Below, one piece after another: positions 27,083 through 36,408 of a stretch of 64,000 nt of DNA; position 1 is the first letter of the stretch; each line of letters begins with the position of its first letter. The stretch is from Anaerolineaceae bacterium (lineage in GTDB: Bacteria > Chloroflexota > Anaerolineae > Anaerolineales > Anaerolineaceae). The stretch covers positions 1 to 64,000 of the forward strand of contig PABH01000035.1 of the NCBI GenBank assembly GCA_002702705.1. Direction: 5' to 3'. The notes beneath the pieces were generated by a model that saw only the letters and a list, made by a program, of their open reading frames with translations, was not told the DNA's origin and did no database searches. Both the position numbers and the translations under genes were made by a program.

Positions 27083-27847
27083 ATGCCAGAACTGACAATA
27101 CCTACCATATTAATTTTATTTGCCGGCGGTTTGTTAGCCGGTTTTGTTGATTCAATTGCCGGCGGTGGGGGAATTATTTCGGTACCGGTGCTTTTATCGG
27201 TTGGGCTGCCACCCCATTTTGCTCTGGGCACCAATAAGTTACAATCCAGTTTTGGCAGTTTTACCGCGGCATTAAACTATACCCGCAGTGGGTTGGTTAA
27301 ATTTAAAGAAGTATTATTTGGTATCCTTTTTACAGCGATTGGTGCTGCTACCGGAACGTTAACCATTCAGCAGCTGCCGCAAGATATTCTACAGTACATC
27401 ATTCCGGTTATGCTGCTGGCAGTTTTTTTGTTTATGTTATTTTCCAAAGAACTGGGCATGTACGACCAGGCTGCTCGTTGGAAACCAAGAGTGTTTTTTT
27501 TGGTGTTTGGATTAACACTCGGTTTTTATGATGGTTTTTTTGGACCGGGCACAGGCAATTTTTGGATGCTGGCGTATGTGCTTCTACTTGGATTTAACCT
27601 TAAAAAAGCGACAGCTTATACGAAATGGGTTAACTTTACCAGTAATATCGTGGCTTTAACATTTTTTGCAATTGGGGGCAAGATACTGGTAGTGCCGGGT
27701 TTGATTATGGCAGTGGGCCAGTTCAGCGGTGCGTTTTTAGGTTCGCGTTTGGTGGTGCGCAGCGGAACAAAATTTATCCGTATCTTTTTCCTGATTGTAA
27801 CGGGAGCTACCATTATCCGTTTGGTTTATACTTCGTTTTTTGGATGA
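27083..27847 (+). CDS. TauE/SafE (TSUP) family anion exporter, YfcA-like
   Basis: A 254-residue membrane protein with about eight TM helices and the TSUP hallmark AGFVDSIAGGGGIISVPVLL near the N-terminus, repeated more weakly as GFYDGFFGPGTGNF in the second half. TSUP proteins move sulfite, sulfonates or other organic anions out of the cell. This copy is monocistronic and not linked to the sugar cluster, unlike the TSUP gene at 51075. GCGGAG precedes the ATG. Confidence 0.85.
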   Translation: MPELTIPTILILFAGGLLAGFVDSIAGGGGIISVPVLLSVGLPPHFALGTNKLQSSFGSFTAALNYTRSGLVKFKEVLFGILFTAIGAATGTLTIQQLPQDILQYIIPVMLLAVFLFMLFSKELGMYDQAARWKPRVFFLVFGLTLGFYDGFFGPGTGNFWMLAYVLLLGFNLKKATAYTKWVNFTSNIVALTFFAIGGKILVVPGLIMAVGQFSGAFLGSRLVVRSGTKFIRIFFLIVTGATIIRLVYTSFFG

Positions 27848-28081
27848 TTCAAAAGTTCAATTTGATAACTACTTGAATCTCATTTCAAAAAACGTTAAGA
27901 TTAAGATACCCAAAACATCATAATATAATGACAAACCACTGCTGATTCACAGATATCTTTGGAGCATCGTTCAACATTTCACATTGCAGTATTTTCAATG
28001 TCCCCGGCAAACTTTTTGGTATATTTCTCACACGCTAAATCAACTTAATTTTTGCATAACGGAACCAAATAGGAGGAGAAT

Positions 28082-28525
28082 ATGTTAAAAGTGAAGGAAT
28101 TACTTAAGTTTAAGGGAAAAAAACTTTGGTCTATTCATCCGCAAGCAACCATCCTGAACGCTTTGCAATTGATGTCCAATAAGGATGTGGGTGCCTTGCC
28201 CGTGATTGATGAAATGGGTCTGGTGGGGATCATATCCGAACGTGATTTTCTTCATATGACTGCCAAAGCGAAACATTTGGATCTGGATTCTACCATCAGC
28301 CAATATATGACAAAAAAAGTAATTACAACCACACCGGATACAACTTTGGAAGAGTGTATGCAAATTATGACCGAGAACTATATTCGCCACTTGCCGGTCA
28401 TGGAAGATAACCAATTGATCGGTTTGGTTTCCATTGGGGATGTGGTGCGCGCGTGTGTGGAAAGCCGTGATCAAAAGATCAACCAATTGGAAGACTATAT
28501 TGAGGGGCGAGGTTATAATCGCTAA
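28082..28525 (+). CDS. Stand-alone CBS-pair protein
   Basis: A 147-residue protein made of two CBS motifs. The first covers about 10-65 (VGALPVIDEMGLVGIISERDFL) and the second about 78-130 (IRHLPVMEDNQLIGLVSIGDVV). CBS pairs bind adenosyl compounds and regulate partner proteins. A close paralogue, with the same opening MLKVK and layout, lies at 35419-35853 on the other strand. GGAGGAG precedes the ATG. Followed by a very strong hairpin. Confidence 0.88.
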   Translation: MLKVKELLKFKGKKLWSIHPQATILNALQLMSNKDVGALPVIDEMGLVGIISERDFLHMTAKAKHLDLDSTISQYMTKKVITTTPDTTLEECMQIMTENYIRHLPVMEDNQLIGLVSIGDVVRACVESRDQKINQLEDYIEGRGYNR

Positions 28526-28539
28526 TTTTATTCAAGAAT

Positions 28540-28580
28540 AAATCAAAATTCGCCAGTTATCTGGCGAATTTTGATTTAAT
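28540..28580. terminator. Strong terminator of the CBS gene
   Basis: A 17-bp perfect stem (28540-28556 with 28561-28577) and TTAT loop. The outer A/T part makes it work on either strand. Confidence 0.85.
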
Positions 28581-28645
28581 TTGCCTTTTTAAGCAAAAAG
28601 GTTCGTTTATAATAAGGTAAGCTCTTAAAAAATTAATTGAATTGA

Positions 28646-29596
28646 ATGGAGATAATGCAGAGGTCAAAGTTAGCAGTTTTAATCCCATGTTATAACGAAG
28701 CCCCTACGATAAAGAAAGTGGTGCAAGATTTTAAAGACGTTCTTCCGGAAGCCGCGATCTTTGTGTTTGATAACAACAGTACAGATCATTCTGATAGGTT
28801 GGCAGAAGAAGCCGGGGCCGTTGTAATCAAAGAGAAAAAACAAGGCAAAGGATTTGTGGTCGCATCAATGTTGACAATGGTAGATGCTGACTACTATCTA
28901 ATGGTTGATGCAGATGATACTTACCCGGCGGATCAAGCACGTTCTCTGCTTTTACCCCTTATGCAAGAGAAAGCGGATATGGTGGTTGGCAAACGACTTA
29001 GTAATTTTACCTCCGATGCCTTTCGTCCATTGCATATTTTTGGTAACAAACTGGTTTGCCGTCTAATTAATTTAGTTTTTGATACCAATCTTACGGATCC
29101 CATGTCCGGATACCGTTCTTTTACCAGGGAAGTGGCGCAGTCTTTGCCGGTTGTGGCGGGCGGATTTGATATCGAAACTGAAATGACTTTGCAGCTTCTT
29201 TACCGGCATTTTATCATCCATGAGGTTGATATCACTTATCGTAATCGCCCGCATGGCAGTGTTTCCAAATTGAACACGGTTCATGATGGATTCAAAGTAC
29301 TGTTAAAGATTCTGACCTTATTTCGTGCTTATAAACCCTTCACTTTTTTCGGTATGATTTCGTTATTTTTAATCCTGATTGGTGGAACCGTAGGTATTTT
29401 TCCAATCATTGAATATATTCGTTTTCAATATGTATACAGCGTGCCAAAGGCTATCCTTGCCAGTGGAATCATGATTCTAGCGGCATTGTCTTTTACGATA
29501 GGTATCATTTTAGATTCGATTAATTTGCGAATTTTGGAACTTAATAATGTCCTTTCTAAACAAATTCGATACAACAAAAATAACAAAAGCGGTTAA
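28646..29596 (+). CDS. Family 2 glycosyltransferase, dolichol-phosphate mannose synthase-like
   Basis: A 316-residue protein. A GT-A domain (1-215) has the opening VLIPCYNEAPTI, DNNSTD, the metal-binding DADDTYP, GKRLSNF, and DPMSGYR. Two C-terminal TM helices follow (about 238-262 and 272-295), as in GtrB-like polyprenyl-phosphate glycosyltransferases. It probably loads a sugar onto a lipid carrier. The next gene overlaps its end by 50 nt and encodes a large membrane glycosyltransferase-like protein that could use that lipid-linked sugar. The start may be 28646 or 28655 (GGAGA lies between). Confidence 0.85.
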   Translation: MEIMQRSKLAVLIPCYNEAPTIKKVVQDFKDVLPEAAIFVFDNNSTDHSDRLAEEAGAVVIKEKKQGKGFVVASMLTMVDADYYLMVDADDTYPADQARSLLLPLMQEKADMVVGKRLSNFTSDAFRPLHIFGNKLVCRLINLVFDTNLTDPMSGYRSFTREVAQSLPVVAGGFDIETEMTLQLLYRHFIIHEVDITYRNRPHGSVSKLNTVHDGFKVLLKILTLFRAYKPFTFFGMISLFLILIGGTVGIFPIIEYIRFQYVYSVPKAILASGIMILAALSFTIGIILDSINLRILELNNVLSKQIRYNKNNKSG

Positions 29597-31697
29597 ACGT
29601 GAATGGGTAAGCGTTTTCGCAGCTGTTTTTTTGGGATTTAATCTAGCTGCCACGATTTATTTTTATTTTATCCAAACTGGTCTTTTCAGCGAAAAACAAA
29701 TTTTGCTGGCTGTTTTGTTAATGGTTGCTTTTTCTATCCTGTTCACGTTTTTAATTCTCATTTGGAAAAAGTATGTTTTTTTAAAGTTAGATCATAAGAA
29801 AAAATATGGTTTGGCGGTGCTTAGTCTGGTTATTGGTATATTGTGGAGTTTTTCCATTTATCCTCATCAGGAAAATTTTTTCCTTTTGCCCACCCAGCAA
29901 ATAAAAATTGAAGCAGTTTCGCGAACCAAAAGTACAAACAGCGAAGACAAGGTTGTTATCACCTGGTTCGATATCGCCTTTGGACAGGCATCTTACAGCC
30001 AATTTCAAGATATTCAAGGTTGGACACGTGAAGGAAGCCGTTTTTACCTTTCTCAGCACCCTCCTGCATCTTTCAGCTGGCAAGGAAAGCCCGGCACCAC
30101 GGTCACGTTTAAATTTGAGCGTGGTCCAGCAATGGGAAAAATAAAGATTAATTGGGGGAATAACAATCTGGAAACAATTGATCTTTATAACATTTCAGAA
30201 ACAGAAGATCTGGTTGTATCCCATACCTATGATATCCCCTGGTATAGTGCTTTTTCTGTATGGATTTTTGCGGGAATTTTCACTTCCTTTGTTTTATACT
30301 TGTTGTTCACTCTCTGGTTGGTTTGGCAGCCTCGGAAAACATCTTCAAAACAGGTTTGGATTTGGTATGCGCTGCCTTCTTTTATTAGTTGGAGTATTGT
30401 TTTATTGGCGTATTGGCCGGGTATATTAACGCCTGATTCGATTTCACATTGGACACAGATACACAGCGGTTTATATAATGATTGGCACTCCGTTTTTTAT
30501 AGTCTTCTATTATGGGTTTTGACGAGAATCATTGACCATCCCGCGTTCATTGGGTTTATCCAAATCACACTTTTAAGTATCAGTAGTGCGTGGGGCTTGG
30601 GTGAGATGCAAAAATGGGGTATCAGGCCAATTTATTTATGGGGTATTGCTATTGTGCAAGCATTATCCTTTCAAAATATGGTTACGGTCATCAGTATTTG
30701 GAAAGATATTCCCTACAGTGTGTGTTTGTTACTGCTTACGATCCAGGTAATAAAGGTTATTCGAACTCGAGGCATGTGGCTGCGCTCGATAAAAAATGTG
30801 GTTGGCATTGTGTTGGTGATGTGTGGTTTACTGCTGTTCCGAAAGAATGGTTTGTTTGTGGTGTTTGGAACATTTTTTTTGTGGTTCGTTTTTTATACGC
30901 AAAGCTGGCGTTATCTAACCCGTGCGCTGGTGTTAACCGTTCTTATCTGGCAGGGTTTTAACCTGGTTGTTGTGCCGGCACTGCATGTCCAAATTAACAG
31001 TGGCAAAGGGGTTAGCATTCTACTCCATCATATAATTGCGCATTTTGATGCAGGCACTGAGATTTCCCCGGAGCAAAAAAGACATCTGGATTCAATGCTT
31101 CCCCTTGAAGAATGGCACTATAACTGTGGGGTTGTGAACACAGTCTTATGGCATTCGGATTTTGACCGGGCTTATTATGAAAAAACACTTGATCAAACCA
31201 CCCAGTTGTTTTTTGATACTCTCAAAAAAGATCCGTGGGTGAATATCAGGCATCAACTTTGTGCCAGTGAACTGGTATGGCGGCTGTACCCAACTACCTA
31301 CACCTTTACGAATGATTTTGGCCATATTGGTCAAACCGATGAATACATTTGGATCTCTGAAAATGAGTATGGCATTCGGGAAGCTCCTAAACTCCCCGAC
31401 CTCAATCGAGTCATGATGAAATACTTCTTCTGGTCACAGGATCATACCCTGGTTTACGTTCTTACCTGGCGTCCTGCTCTTTATCTTTATCTCAGTATCA
31501 TAAGTATCACTATGTTTGCCTGGAAATGGCATTTGAAACGATTTCTTCTGGTCGCAGCACCCCTTATCCTACAATCAGCGACCCTGATGTTGGTTAATCT
31601 TGCCCAAGATTTCCGTTACCAATATGGGGTGGTCTTGATCGGTTTCTTCTGTCTGTCTCTATGGTTTAGTAACCCAAAAGTCGACCAAGAGGATTAA
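29547..31697 (+). CDS. Large polytopic membrane protein, DUF6020/GT-C-like
   Basis: A 716-residue protein. Three N-terminal TM helices precede an extracytoplasmic beta-rich domain (about 105-220). Eight or more further TM helices follow, with the loop motif YWPGILTPDSISHW, then another soluble loop (about 485-600) and final TM helices with QDFRYQYG. The layout matches DUF6020 proteins and is reminiscent of GT-C glycosyltransferases that take sugars from lipid phosphate. Overlap of 50 nt with the GT2 gene argues for a coupled pair in surface glycan synthesis. Exact function unknown. Confidence 0.6.
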   Translation: MSFLNKFDTTKITKAVKREWVSVFAAVFLGFNLAATIYFYFIQTGLFSEKQILLAVLLMVAFSILFTFLILIWKKYVFLKLDHKKKYGLAVLSLVIGILWSFSIYPHQENFFLLPTQQIKIEAVSRTKSTNSEDKVVITWFDIAFGQASYSQFQDIQGWTREGSRFYLSQHPPASFSWQGKPGTTVTFKFERGPAMGKIKINWGNNNLETIDLYNISETEDLVVSHTYDIPWYSAFSVWIFAGIFTSFVLYLLFTLWLVWQPRKTSSKQVWIWYALPSFISWSIVLLAYWPGILTPDSISHWTQIHSGLYNDWHSVFYSLLLWVLTRIIDHPAFIGFIQITLLSISSAWGLGEMQKWGIRPIYLWGIAIVQALSFQNMVTVISIWKDIPYSVCLLLLTIQVIKVIRTRGMWLRSIKNVVGIVLVMCGLLLFRKNGLFVVFGTFFLWFVFYTQSWRYLTRALVLTVLIWQGFNLVVVPALHVQINSGKGVSILLHHIIAHFDAGTEISPEQKRHLDSMLPLEEWHYNCGVVNTVLWHSDFDRAYYEKTLDQTTQLFFDTLKKDPWVNIRHQLCASELVWRLYPTTYTFTNDFGHIGQTDEYIWISENEYGIREAPKLPDLNRVMMKYFFWSQDHTLVYVLTWRPALYLYLSIISITMFAWKWHLKRFLLVAAPLILQSATLMLVNLAQDFRYQYGVVLIGFFCLSLWFSNPKVDQED

Positions 31698-31736
31698 CCA
31701 TTTTCAACAGGGATTACCATCCTGCATTTGGGATAA

Positions 31737-32441
31737 TTAACGCACCCATAAAACCGCCGACCCGATTGGCTGCCGCGCCTCTCTTAATGTCATTTGTACA
31801 CCACATTTCGGGCAAAAAGGTGCTTCTTTTTCTGTGGTTGGATTTTCACTTGCAGGAACTGGTGGGTTGGCTTGAGCCCTGGTTTCATTTTGTGTATTTG
31901 CTTTATTAGCTGTCTGAATAGCTTGATAATTCCGACTGCGTGATAATGCCTGCTTAAAAACAATCCCCAAATCTTGTTGATTGTAGGTATGTTGAGCTGG
32001 TATATGTATTAATGGAAGTTCTGCCTGAGCAAAAACCGTGTCTACAAATCGATCACGTTCACGGCGGTTTTCTTTTTGATGACTTTTATCATCAAGCTCA
32101 ATTGCAAATAATGGCAGCATTTTTAGTGGATCACAAATTACAAAATCCACGTGTTTCCGGTTGATACGATTATAGGCAGCCATATTTTTTTGCGGGTGCG
32201 TAACATAAAACAAATCCGACAAAGATACTTTTGGACAAATCACAAAATATTCTTTCATTAAACTTTTCGCGACTTTATAAAAAGAAAATTCTGCAGGAGA
32301 TAAAAAATCGTCACGTAAGCGATATATATCTTCAGGTTGTAGTTTGTTAGATTTCGAGCGGTCAGAAAGAGAATGATTGGTTTGTTGTTTGTCTAAAAAT
32401 GGAAAAATTGAAGATAAACACCCTTTTTGTTCTTTTGACAT
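31737..32441 (-). CDS. DUF2726 protein with zinc ribbon cut by a frameshift
   Basis: A 234-residue protein. Residues 45-165 form a DUF2726 domain (FLSPAEFSFY...NRKHVDFVICDP...LFAIELDDKSHQ), a putative restriction-endonuclease-like fold with the D-x(n)-E-x-D pattern. Residues 205-220 begin a topoisomerase-type zinc ribbon (FCPKCGVQMTLREA). The frame then ends GSAVLWVR. A one-base shift at about 31755-31760 would instead read RFYGCVNYPKCR and run on to a stop at 31694, restoring the missing CxxxxxC half of the ribbon. So the C-terminus is probably frameshifted, in the genome or in the assembly. Role likely in DNA or RNA metabolism. Confidence 0.75.
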   Translation of the reverse strand: MSKEQKGCLSSIFPFLDKQQTNHSLSDRSKSNKLQPEDIYRLRDDFLSPAEFSFYKVAKSLMKEYFVICPKVSLSDLFYVTHPQKNMAAYNRINRKHVDFVICDPLKMLPLFAIELDDKSHQKENRRERDRFVDTVFAQAELPLIHIPAQHTYNQQDLGIVFKQALSRSRNYQAIQTANKANTQNETRAQANPPVPASENPTTEKEAPFCPKCGVQMTLREARQPIGSAVLWVR

Positions 32442-32551
32442 AATGGTCGATAACCTCCCTAAGCGATGATGTAAATCTATTGTAACTTATAATGCAAAAA
32501 AATACCCTTGCATCGGTATTGTTATATAATGAAAAATCTCAGGAGCTAATA

Positions 32552-33463
32552 ATGAAAAAATTCACTTTCTTGCTTTGGATGTGTTTGCCTTTTTTATCCG
32601 CATGTACTCCGTTTAATTCCTTACTCTACCAACCACTGCAAACTCCCATAGATTGGTTAAATCACCAACCTTTTCGTGTGATAAGCATTGGTGATGGAGC
32701 GTTTATTCTGATGCAGCCGAGTTCTACCTTTTTTGTTTATCTCTTGGGTTTTTTAACCATAGGTTTTGGTTTATTTTTTATGAACAAAACGAACAAACAA
32801 AAATCGAAACAATGGTGGGGAGTAGCTTTGTTATTATGGGGAATTGGTGCTTTACTGGCAGGAACCAGTTACCAGGCTTTTAGTTATGAAATTAAATGTG
32901 CCGGAAAGGAATTTTGCTTATGGACAAGTTGGTGGGAGATTTTTTACATGATTTTTTCGGTTGCGAGCGTAAATGCCATGATTGTGGCTGTTTCTTACGC
33001 TAGTGCTATTGGAAAATTACGTAAAAGTCTAACCGTATATGCCATCGTAAATTTCACTTTTTACACTTTCATAATTATGATTGGCTCTTTTCTTCCTGTT
33101 AAATTTTTGATTTCTTTTGAATTGATGCTATTGTTTTTGGCACCGGGTATTATCTTTTTATTTGGTCTGAATTTAAGGCGGTATCTTAAATATAAATTGG
33201 CTCTGGAACGCAGTTTGTCCATCACCTGGGTTTGGTTGGGGAGCACTCTCGTGATTTATTTTCTCTATCTCATGTTGGATGTTACGCCTTTTTTATGGGC
33301 ACAGGGAATCTGGTTTTCCGAGAATGATGTGCTCCATATTGGTTTGATAACATGGATGCTTTATATTACATTTGGACTAGGAAAAACCATTCAAGATCGC
33401 CCGGTCCAAGGTCTAAAAATTGAACAACAGGATAATTTGTTTTCGGAAAAGAATACCGTATAA
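32552..33463 (+). CDS. Polytopic membrane protein with lipobox-like leader, unknown
   Basis: A 303-residue protein starting at the ATG after AGGAG. A leader with LSAC at residues 14-17 would make it a lipoprotein or just TM1. Seven further hydrophobic helices follow, with short loops. The last contains DVLHIGLITWML, a His in a late helix seen in DUF6962/CREST-type membrane hydrolases. Other CREST residues are not clear, so the family is a guess. It lies between the DUF2726 gene (divergent) and a methyltransferase. Confidence 0.5.
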   Translation: MKKFTFLLWMCLPFLSACTPFNSLLYQPLQTPIDWLNHQPFRVISIGDGAFILMQPSSTFFVYLLGFLTIGFGLFFMNKTNKQKSKQWWGVALLLWGIGALLAGTSYQAFSYEIKCAGKEFCLWTSWWEIFYMIFSVASVNAMIVAVSYASAIGKLRKSLTVYAIVNFTFYTFIIMIGSFLPVKFLISFELMLLFLAPGIIFLFGLNLRRYLKYKLALERSLSITWVWLGSTLVIYFLYLMLDVTPFLWAQGIWFSENDVLHIGLITWMLYITFGLGKTIQDRPVQGLKIEQQDNLFSEKNTV

Positions 33464-33529
33464 TAAAAATACGGTTCTAAGCCGCGCCCGTCTTCCCTTT
33501 TCCCCTAAAAAGTACGATTGGAGCAATGC

Positions 33530-34246
33530 ATGGAGCCAGTTACCCAAATACTGCACAACCTTCACGGAGGAAATGTGCTGGATATAGCCACCGGCAGCGG
33601 TGGCTTTTTGATTGATCTGTCTAACAAAATTCCTGGTTTTAAAAACGGTGTGGGGGTGGATAATAACCCATTTTCAATTAAAACCGCAGTTAAAAACAAT
33701 CAGGATCAACGTTTCAGTTACTGCCTGATGGATGCTGCTTGTTTATCATTTCATGATGATGAATTTGACGTTGTCAGCATCAGTAATTCTTTACATCACA
33801 TGCCGGAAGTGCATAACACGCTTAAAGAAATGCTTCGCGTGGTTAAACCCGGTGGGACTGTTATTATCCAGGAAATGATGAGCGACTCTCTTACGGAGAC
33901 GCAGCAAACGCACCGTGATTTGCATCACTGGTGGGCGGCTGTTGACCGGGGTTGTGGTATCAGCCATGGCAATACGTATTCCCGAGAGGAAATCATGGCT
34001 TTGATTAATGAAGTTGATTTAATTAACCATCAGATTATTGAACTGTCTGATCTGGAAAGTGACTCATTGGACCTGGAACTTCAAAAAACATTAGAACCTG
34101 TCTTTTCCCGTTACTTTAACCGCTTATCCACCCTGCCTGATGCAAATGATTTGTTAGCTCAAGGCGAGGCTTTAAGAAAACGCTTAAAGACCGTTGGTTT
34201 ACACTCAGCTACCGCCTTATATGTTGTTGCCAATAAACCAGGTTAA
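33530..34246 (+). CDS. Class I SAM-dependent methyltransferase
   Basis: A 238-residue Methyltransf_11-type enzyme. Motif I is VLDIATGSGGF, motif II is near GVDNNPF, motif IV is DVVSISNSLHHMPE, and the later RVVKPGGTVIIQEM is the usual post-IV stretch. It transfers a methyl group from S-adenosylmethionine; the acceptor is unknown. The start is placed at 33530 because GGAG lies six bases before it, rather than at the TTG at 33518. The N-terminus is short, so some catalytic cap may be missing. Confidence 0.8.
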   Translation: MEPVTQILHNLHGGNVLDIATGSGGFLIDLSNKIPGFKNGVGVDNNPFSIKTAVKNNQDQRFSYCLMDAACLSFHDDEFDVVSISNSLHHMPEVHNTLKEMLRVVKPGGTVIIQEMMSDSLTETQQTHRDLHHWWAAVDRGCGISHGNTYSREEIMALINEVDLINHQIIELSDLESDSLDLELQKTLEPVFSRYFNRLSTLPDANDLLAQGEALRKRLKTVGLHSATALYVVANKPG

Positions 34247-34348
34247 TCTCCAAAAATTTTTTTACAAATCTTTTATTCCCTTAAACCGCTTCTTTATGGT
34301 AAAAATAAGTACGGACGAATAGAGTGAACTCAAAAAGGAGCGTTAATA

Positions 34349-34795
34349 ATGGTAGAGTTACGTCCGGTAACAAAAAAGAATTTTGAAGCGATTATCAACT
34401 TAGAAGTCAGCCAGATTCAACAGAAGTATGTTGCCAGTAATCTGTTTTCGATTGCTGAATCAAAAATTTATCCCGAGTGTATTCCGCTCGGGATTTATGT
34501 AAATGATACACCTGTTGGATTCTTAATGTATGCCTTTAATGCGGATGATGAAAGTTACTGGGTTTGCCGCCTGATGGTTGACCGTTATTTTCAGGGAAAA
34601 GGATATGGTAAACAAGCGTTAAAGCTGGTGATGGATGAAATCAGGAAACGACCTACGTGTAACCATATTAAACTAAGCATTGAGCCCGGTAATATGAGTG
34701 CCCAAAAAATCTACGAAAGCCTGGGATTTAAAAAAACAGGTGAACTGGTAGAAGGTGAAGAAGTGATGCGGCTCGATTTTGATGTAGAAGATTAA
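34349..34795 (+). CDS. GNAT acetyltransferase, spermidine N-acetyltransferase-like
   Basis: A 148-residue GNAT enzyme. The acetyl-CoA loop is DRYFQGKGYGKQAL and the C-terminal motif is NMSAQKIYESLGFKKTGE. The YVASN and WVCRLMVD positions resemble BltD/PaiA-type polyamine acetyltransferases. The substrate is inferred only. It is followed after 15 bases by a second GNAT gene. AGGAG precedes the ATG. Confidence 0.82.
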   Translation: MVELRPVTKKNFEAIINLEVSQIQQKYVASNLFSIAESKIYPECIPLGIYVNDTPVGFLMYAFNADDESYWVCRLMVDRYFQGKGYGKQALKLVMDEIRKRPTCNHIKLSIEPGNMSAQKIYESLGFKKTGELVEGEEVMRLDFDVED

Positions 34796-34810
34796 AAACA
34801 CGGAGATTCT

Positions 34811-35335
34811 GTGTCTCACAATCTCGAAATAATTCAATTAACTACACCCCGATTAGAAATATTTCCGCTGAAAGAAAACCAAATCCGGACTTATTTGGAG
34901 CATCCGGCAGCGTTGGAAATCGAATTAGGTTATCCGATCTCTCGAGATATCCTAGATACCAACGTACGCCGTGCACTGCGAATCAAGTTGATTCGGATGG
35001 TAGATACGCCGGTTGAAGATCACCGGTGGTTAACCTATTGGCTGATCAAGATCAAAGCTGAAACGTTCGGGGCTGGGCTGATTGGTTTTAAAGGTGTGCC
35101 CGATCAAAATGGCTGGACAGAGATCGGGTATGGGATTGACCCCGCCTATTGGAACCAGGGGTACATGACCGAAGCTGCCGGTGTAATGGTAAAATGGGCG
35201 TTAACCCAACCAGAATGCACAAAAGTTACTGCGAATGAAACAAAAAATCCGGCATCCTACCGGGTTTTACAAAAGATCGGTTTTACACTGGTATCCGAAA
35301 ATGAAAACGGAACAACCTGGCATAAACCGGCTTAA
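34811..35335 (+). CDS. GNAT acetyltransferase, RimJ/RimL-like
   Basis: A 174-residue GNAT of the Acetyltransf_3 group (LTTPRLEIFPL at the start, IGYGIDPAYWNQGYMTEA as CoA loop, NPASYRVLQKIGFT near the end). The start is GTG with CGGAG upstream. Second gene of the GNAT pair; a terminator follows. Substrate unknown. Confidence 0.8.
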   Translation: MSHNLEIIQLTTPRLEIFPLKENQIRTYLEHPAALEIELGYPISRDILDTNVRRALRIKLIRMVDTPVEDHRWLTYWLIKIKAETFGAGLIGFKGVPDQNGWTEIGYGIDPAYWNQGYMTEAAGVMVKWALTQPECTKVTANETKNPASYRVLQKIGFTLVSENENGTTWHKPA

Positions 35336-35342
35336 CCTTATA

Positions 35343-35373
35343 AAAACCACCCATCATCACGGGTGGTTTTTTT
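35343..35373 (+). terminator. Terminator of the GNAT pair
   Basis: AAAACCACCC/GGGTGGTTTT 10-bp stem, 8-nt loop, T-run. Confidence 0.88.
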
Positions 35374-35386
35374 GACGGAAAATAAA

Positions 35387-35416
35387 CTTTTAACGAAAAC
35401 GTGTTTTCGTTAAAAG
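35387..35416 (-). terminator. Terminator of the second CBS gene
   Basis: CTTTTAACGAAAAC (35387-35400) and GTTTTCGTTAAAAG (35403-35416) are perfect inverted repeats just after the CBS stop on the minus strand. TTTATTTTCC follows in that direction. Confidence 0.75.
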
Positions 35417-35418
35417 CG

Positions 35419-35853
35419 TTACCGTTTGCCGACAATATAATTTTCCAGGTCAGTGATCAAAGCATCTCGTTGAGTTAAAAGCACCCTAACCAGATCACGA
35501 ATGGAAAGCAAGCCTACCAACCCATCTCCGGAAATAACAGGTAGATGGCGAAAATTTTCATCAATCATCATTTGCATACATTCTTCGAGGGTCGTATCGG
35601 GGGTGGCTGTGAACACGTGTTTGGTCATGTGTTTTTTTACAGGTTCGTCAAAGGAACATTCTGCTTCTTCTGCTACCACGCGGGCCATATCGCGTTCGGT
35701 GATAATGCCGACAACCTGTTTGTTTTCCATTACCGGCACAGCGCCGATTTTCTTTTCAGTCATTAGTTTTAACGCAGCCATGATGGTCGTATCCGGATCG
35801 ACACAGTAAACCGTGCTGCCTTTTAATCTGATCAAATCTTTTACTTTTAACAT
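35419..35853 (-). CDS. Stand-alone CBS-pair protein (paralogue of 28082)
   Basis: A 144-residue protein with two CBS motifs (KIGAVPVMENKQVVGIITERDMA and FRHLPVISGDGLVGLLSIRDLV). It is nearly co-linear with the CBS protein at 28082-28525. AAGGAG lies 6 nt before the second of two adjacent ATGs, so 35853 is preferred. Role: small nucleotide-sensing regulator; partner unknown. Confidence 0.87.
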   Translation of the reverse strand: MLKVKDLIRLKGSTVYCVDPDTTIMAALKLMTEKKIGAVPVMENKQVVGIITERDMARVVAEEAECSFDEPVKKHMTKHVFTATPDTTLEECMQMMIDENFRHLPVISGDGLVGLLSIRDLVRVLLTQRDALITDLENYIVGKR

Positions 35854-36039
35854 CATGTACTCCTTCTAAACAAGCTGGTGAATCCAAATTCCAGTTTTAT
35901 GTTAATCCTAAATTAATAGTATCGATTTTGTGACCATTAATCAACCAGAGAGTATTTACGTTATTTTTTTCACAAAAAATAGTACAATCAATTAATTAAA
36001 TCCCAGGGAAAAAGAATTTCAGAAATAACAGCGTATCAG

Positions 36040-36375
36040 ATTTTTTTTGAGAACACCGCTGAATGGTCTGTTTTTAAACGAATAGGTGCCTGCCCGGCTC
36101 GCGGGGAAAACCTGGCGTTAGCTCAGGCGGCAGCCCAACTGGTATTCCGTTGCGTTTTTTGAAACCTGTTTGGATTGGGATACAAACCAAACACCTGAAA
36201 ACACGCCCGAATGTTTTGTGTATTTCTGTGGAGTGTTGCCATTGTGTATCATTTTCAAATTGGGAAAGCCTATTTTGAAAATTTAGTCCTAGACACAAAC
36301 CCCGATGTTCGTTGGATCGTTAAAGAAAATCTCAAAAAGAAACGACTTGAACGTTTGGATGGGAATGGGTTTTAA
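36040..36375 (+). pseudogene. Decayed HEAT-repeat / DNA-alkylation-repeat protein remnant
   Basis: Protein-like pieces appear in successive frames. ENTAEWSVFKRIGACPARGEN and QAAAQL are followed by ETCLDWDTNQTPENTPECF in another frame. A clear C-terminal tail then reads SVAIVYHFQIGKAYFENL, NPDVRWIVKENLKKKRL and a stop at 36373-36375. The DVRWI-KENLKK-RL ending is typical of HEAT-repeat proteins. At least two frameshifts make it non-functional, and no start or ribosome site is visible. The stretch 35857-36039 shows nothing else. Confidence 0.55.
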
Positions 36376-36408
36376 AACTGAAGCAGATGGTGGTTTAACA
36401 CTCATTGG

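Noticed and set aside
27083-27847. TSUP exporter at 27 kb as part of the sulfo-sugar pathway
   Set aside because: It is 14 kb away, monocistronic, and followed by an unrelated CBS gene; the one at 51075 is in the cluster.
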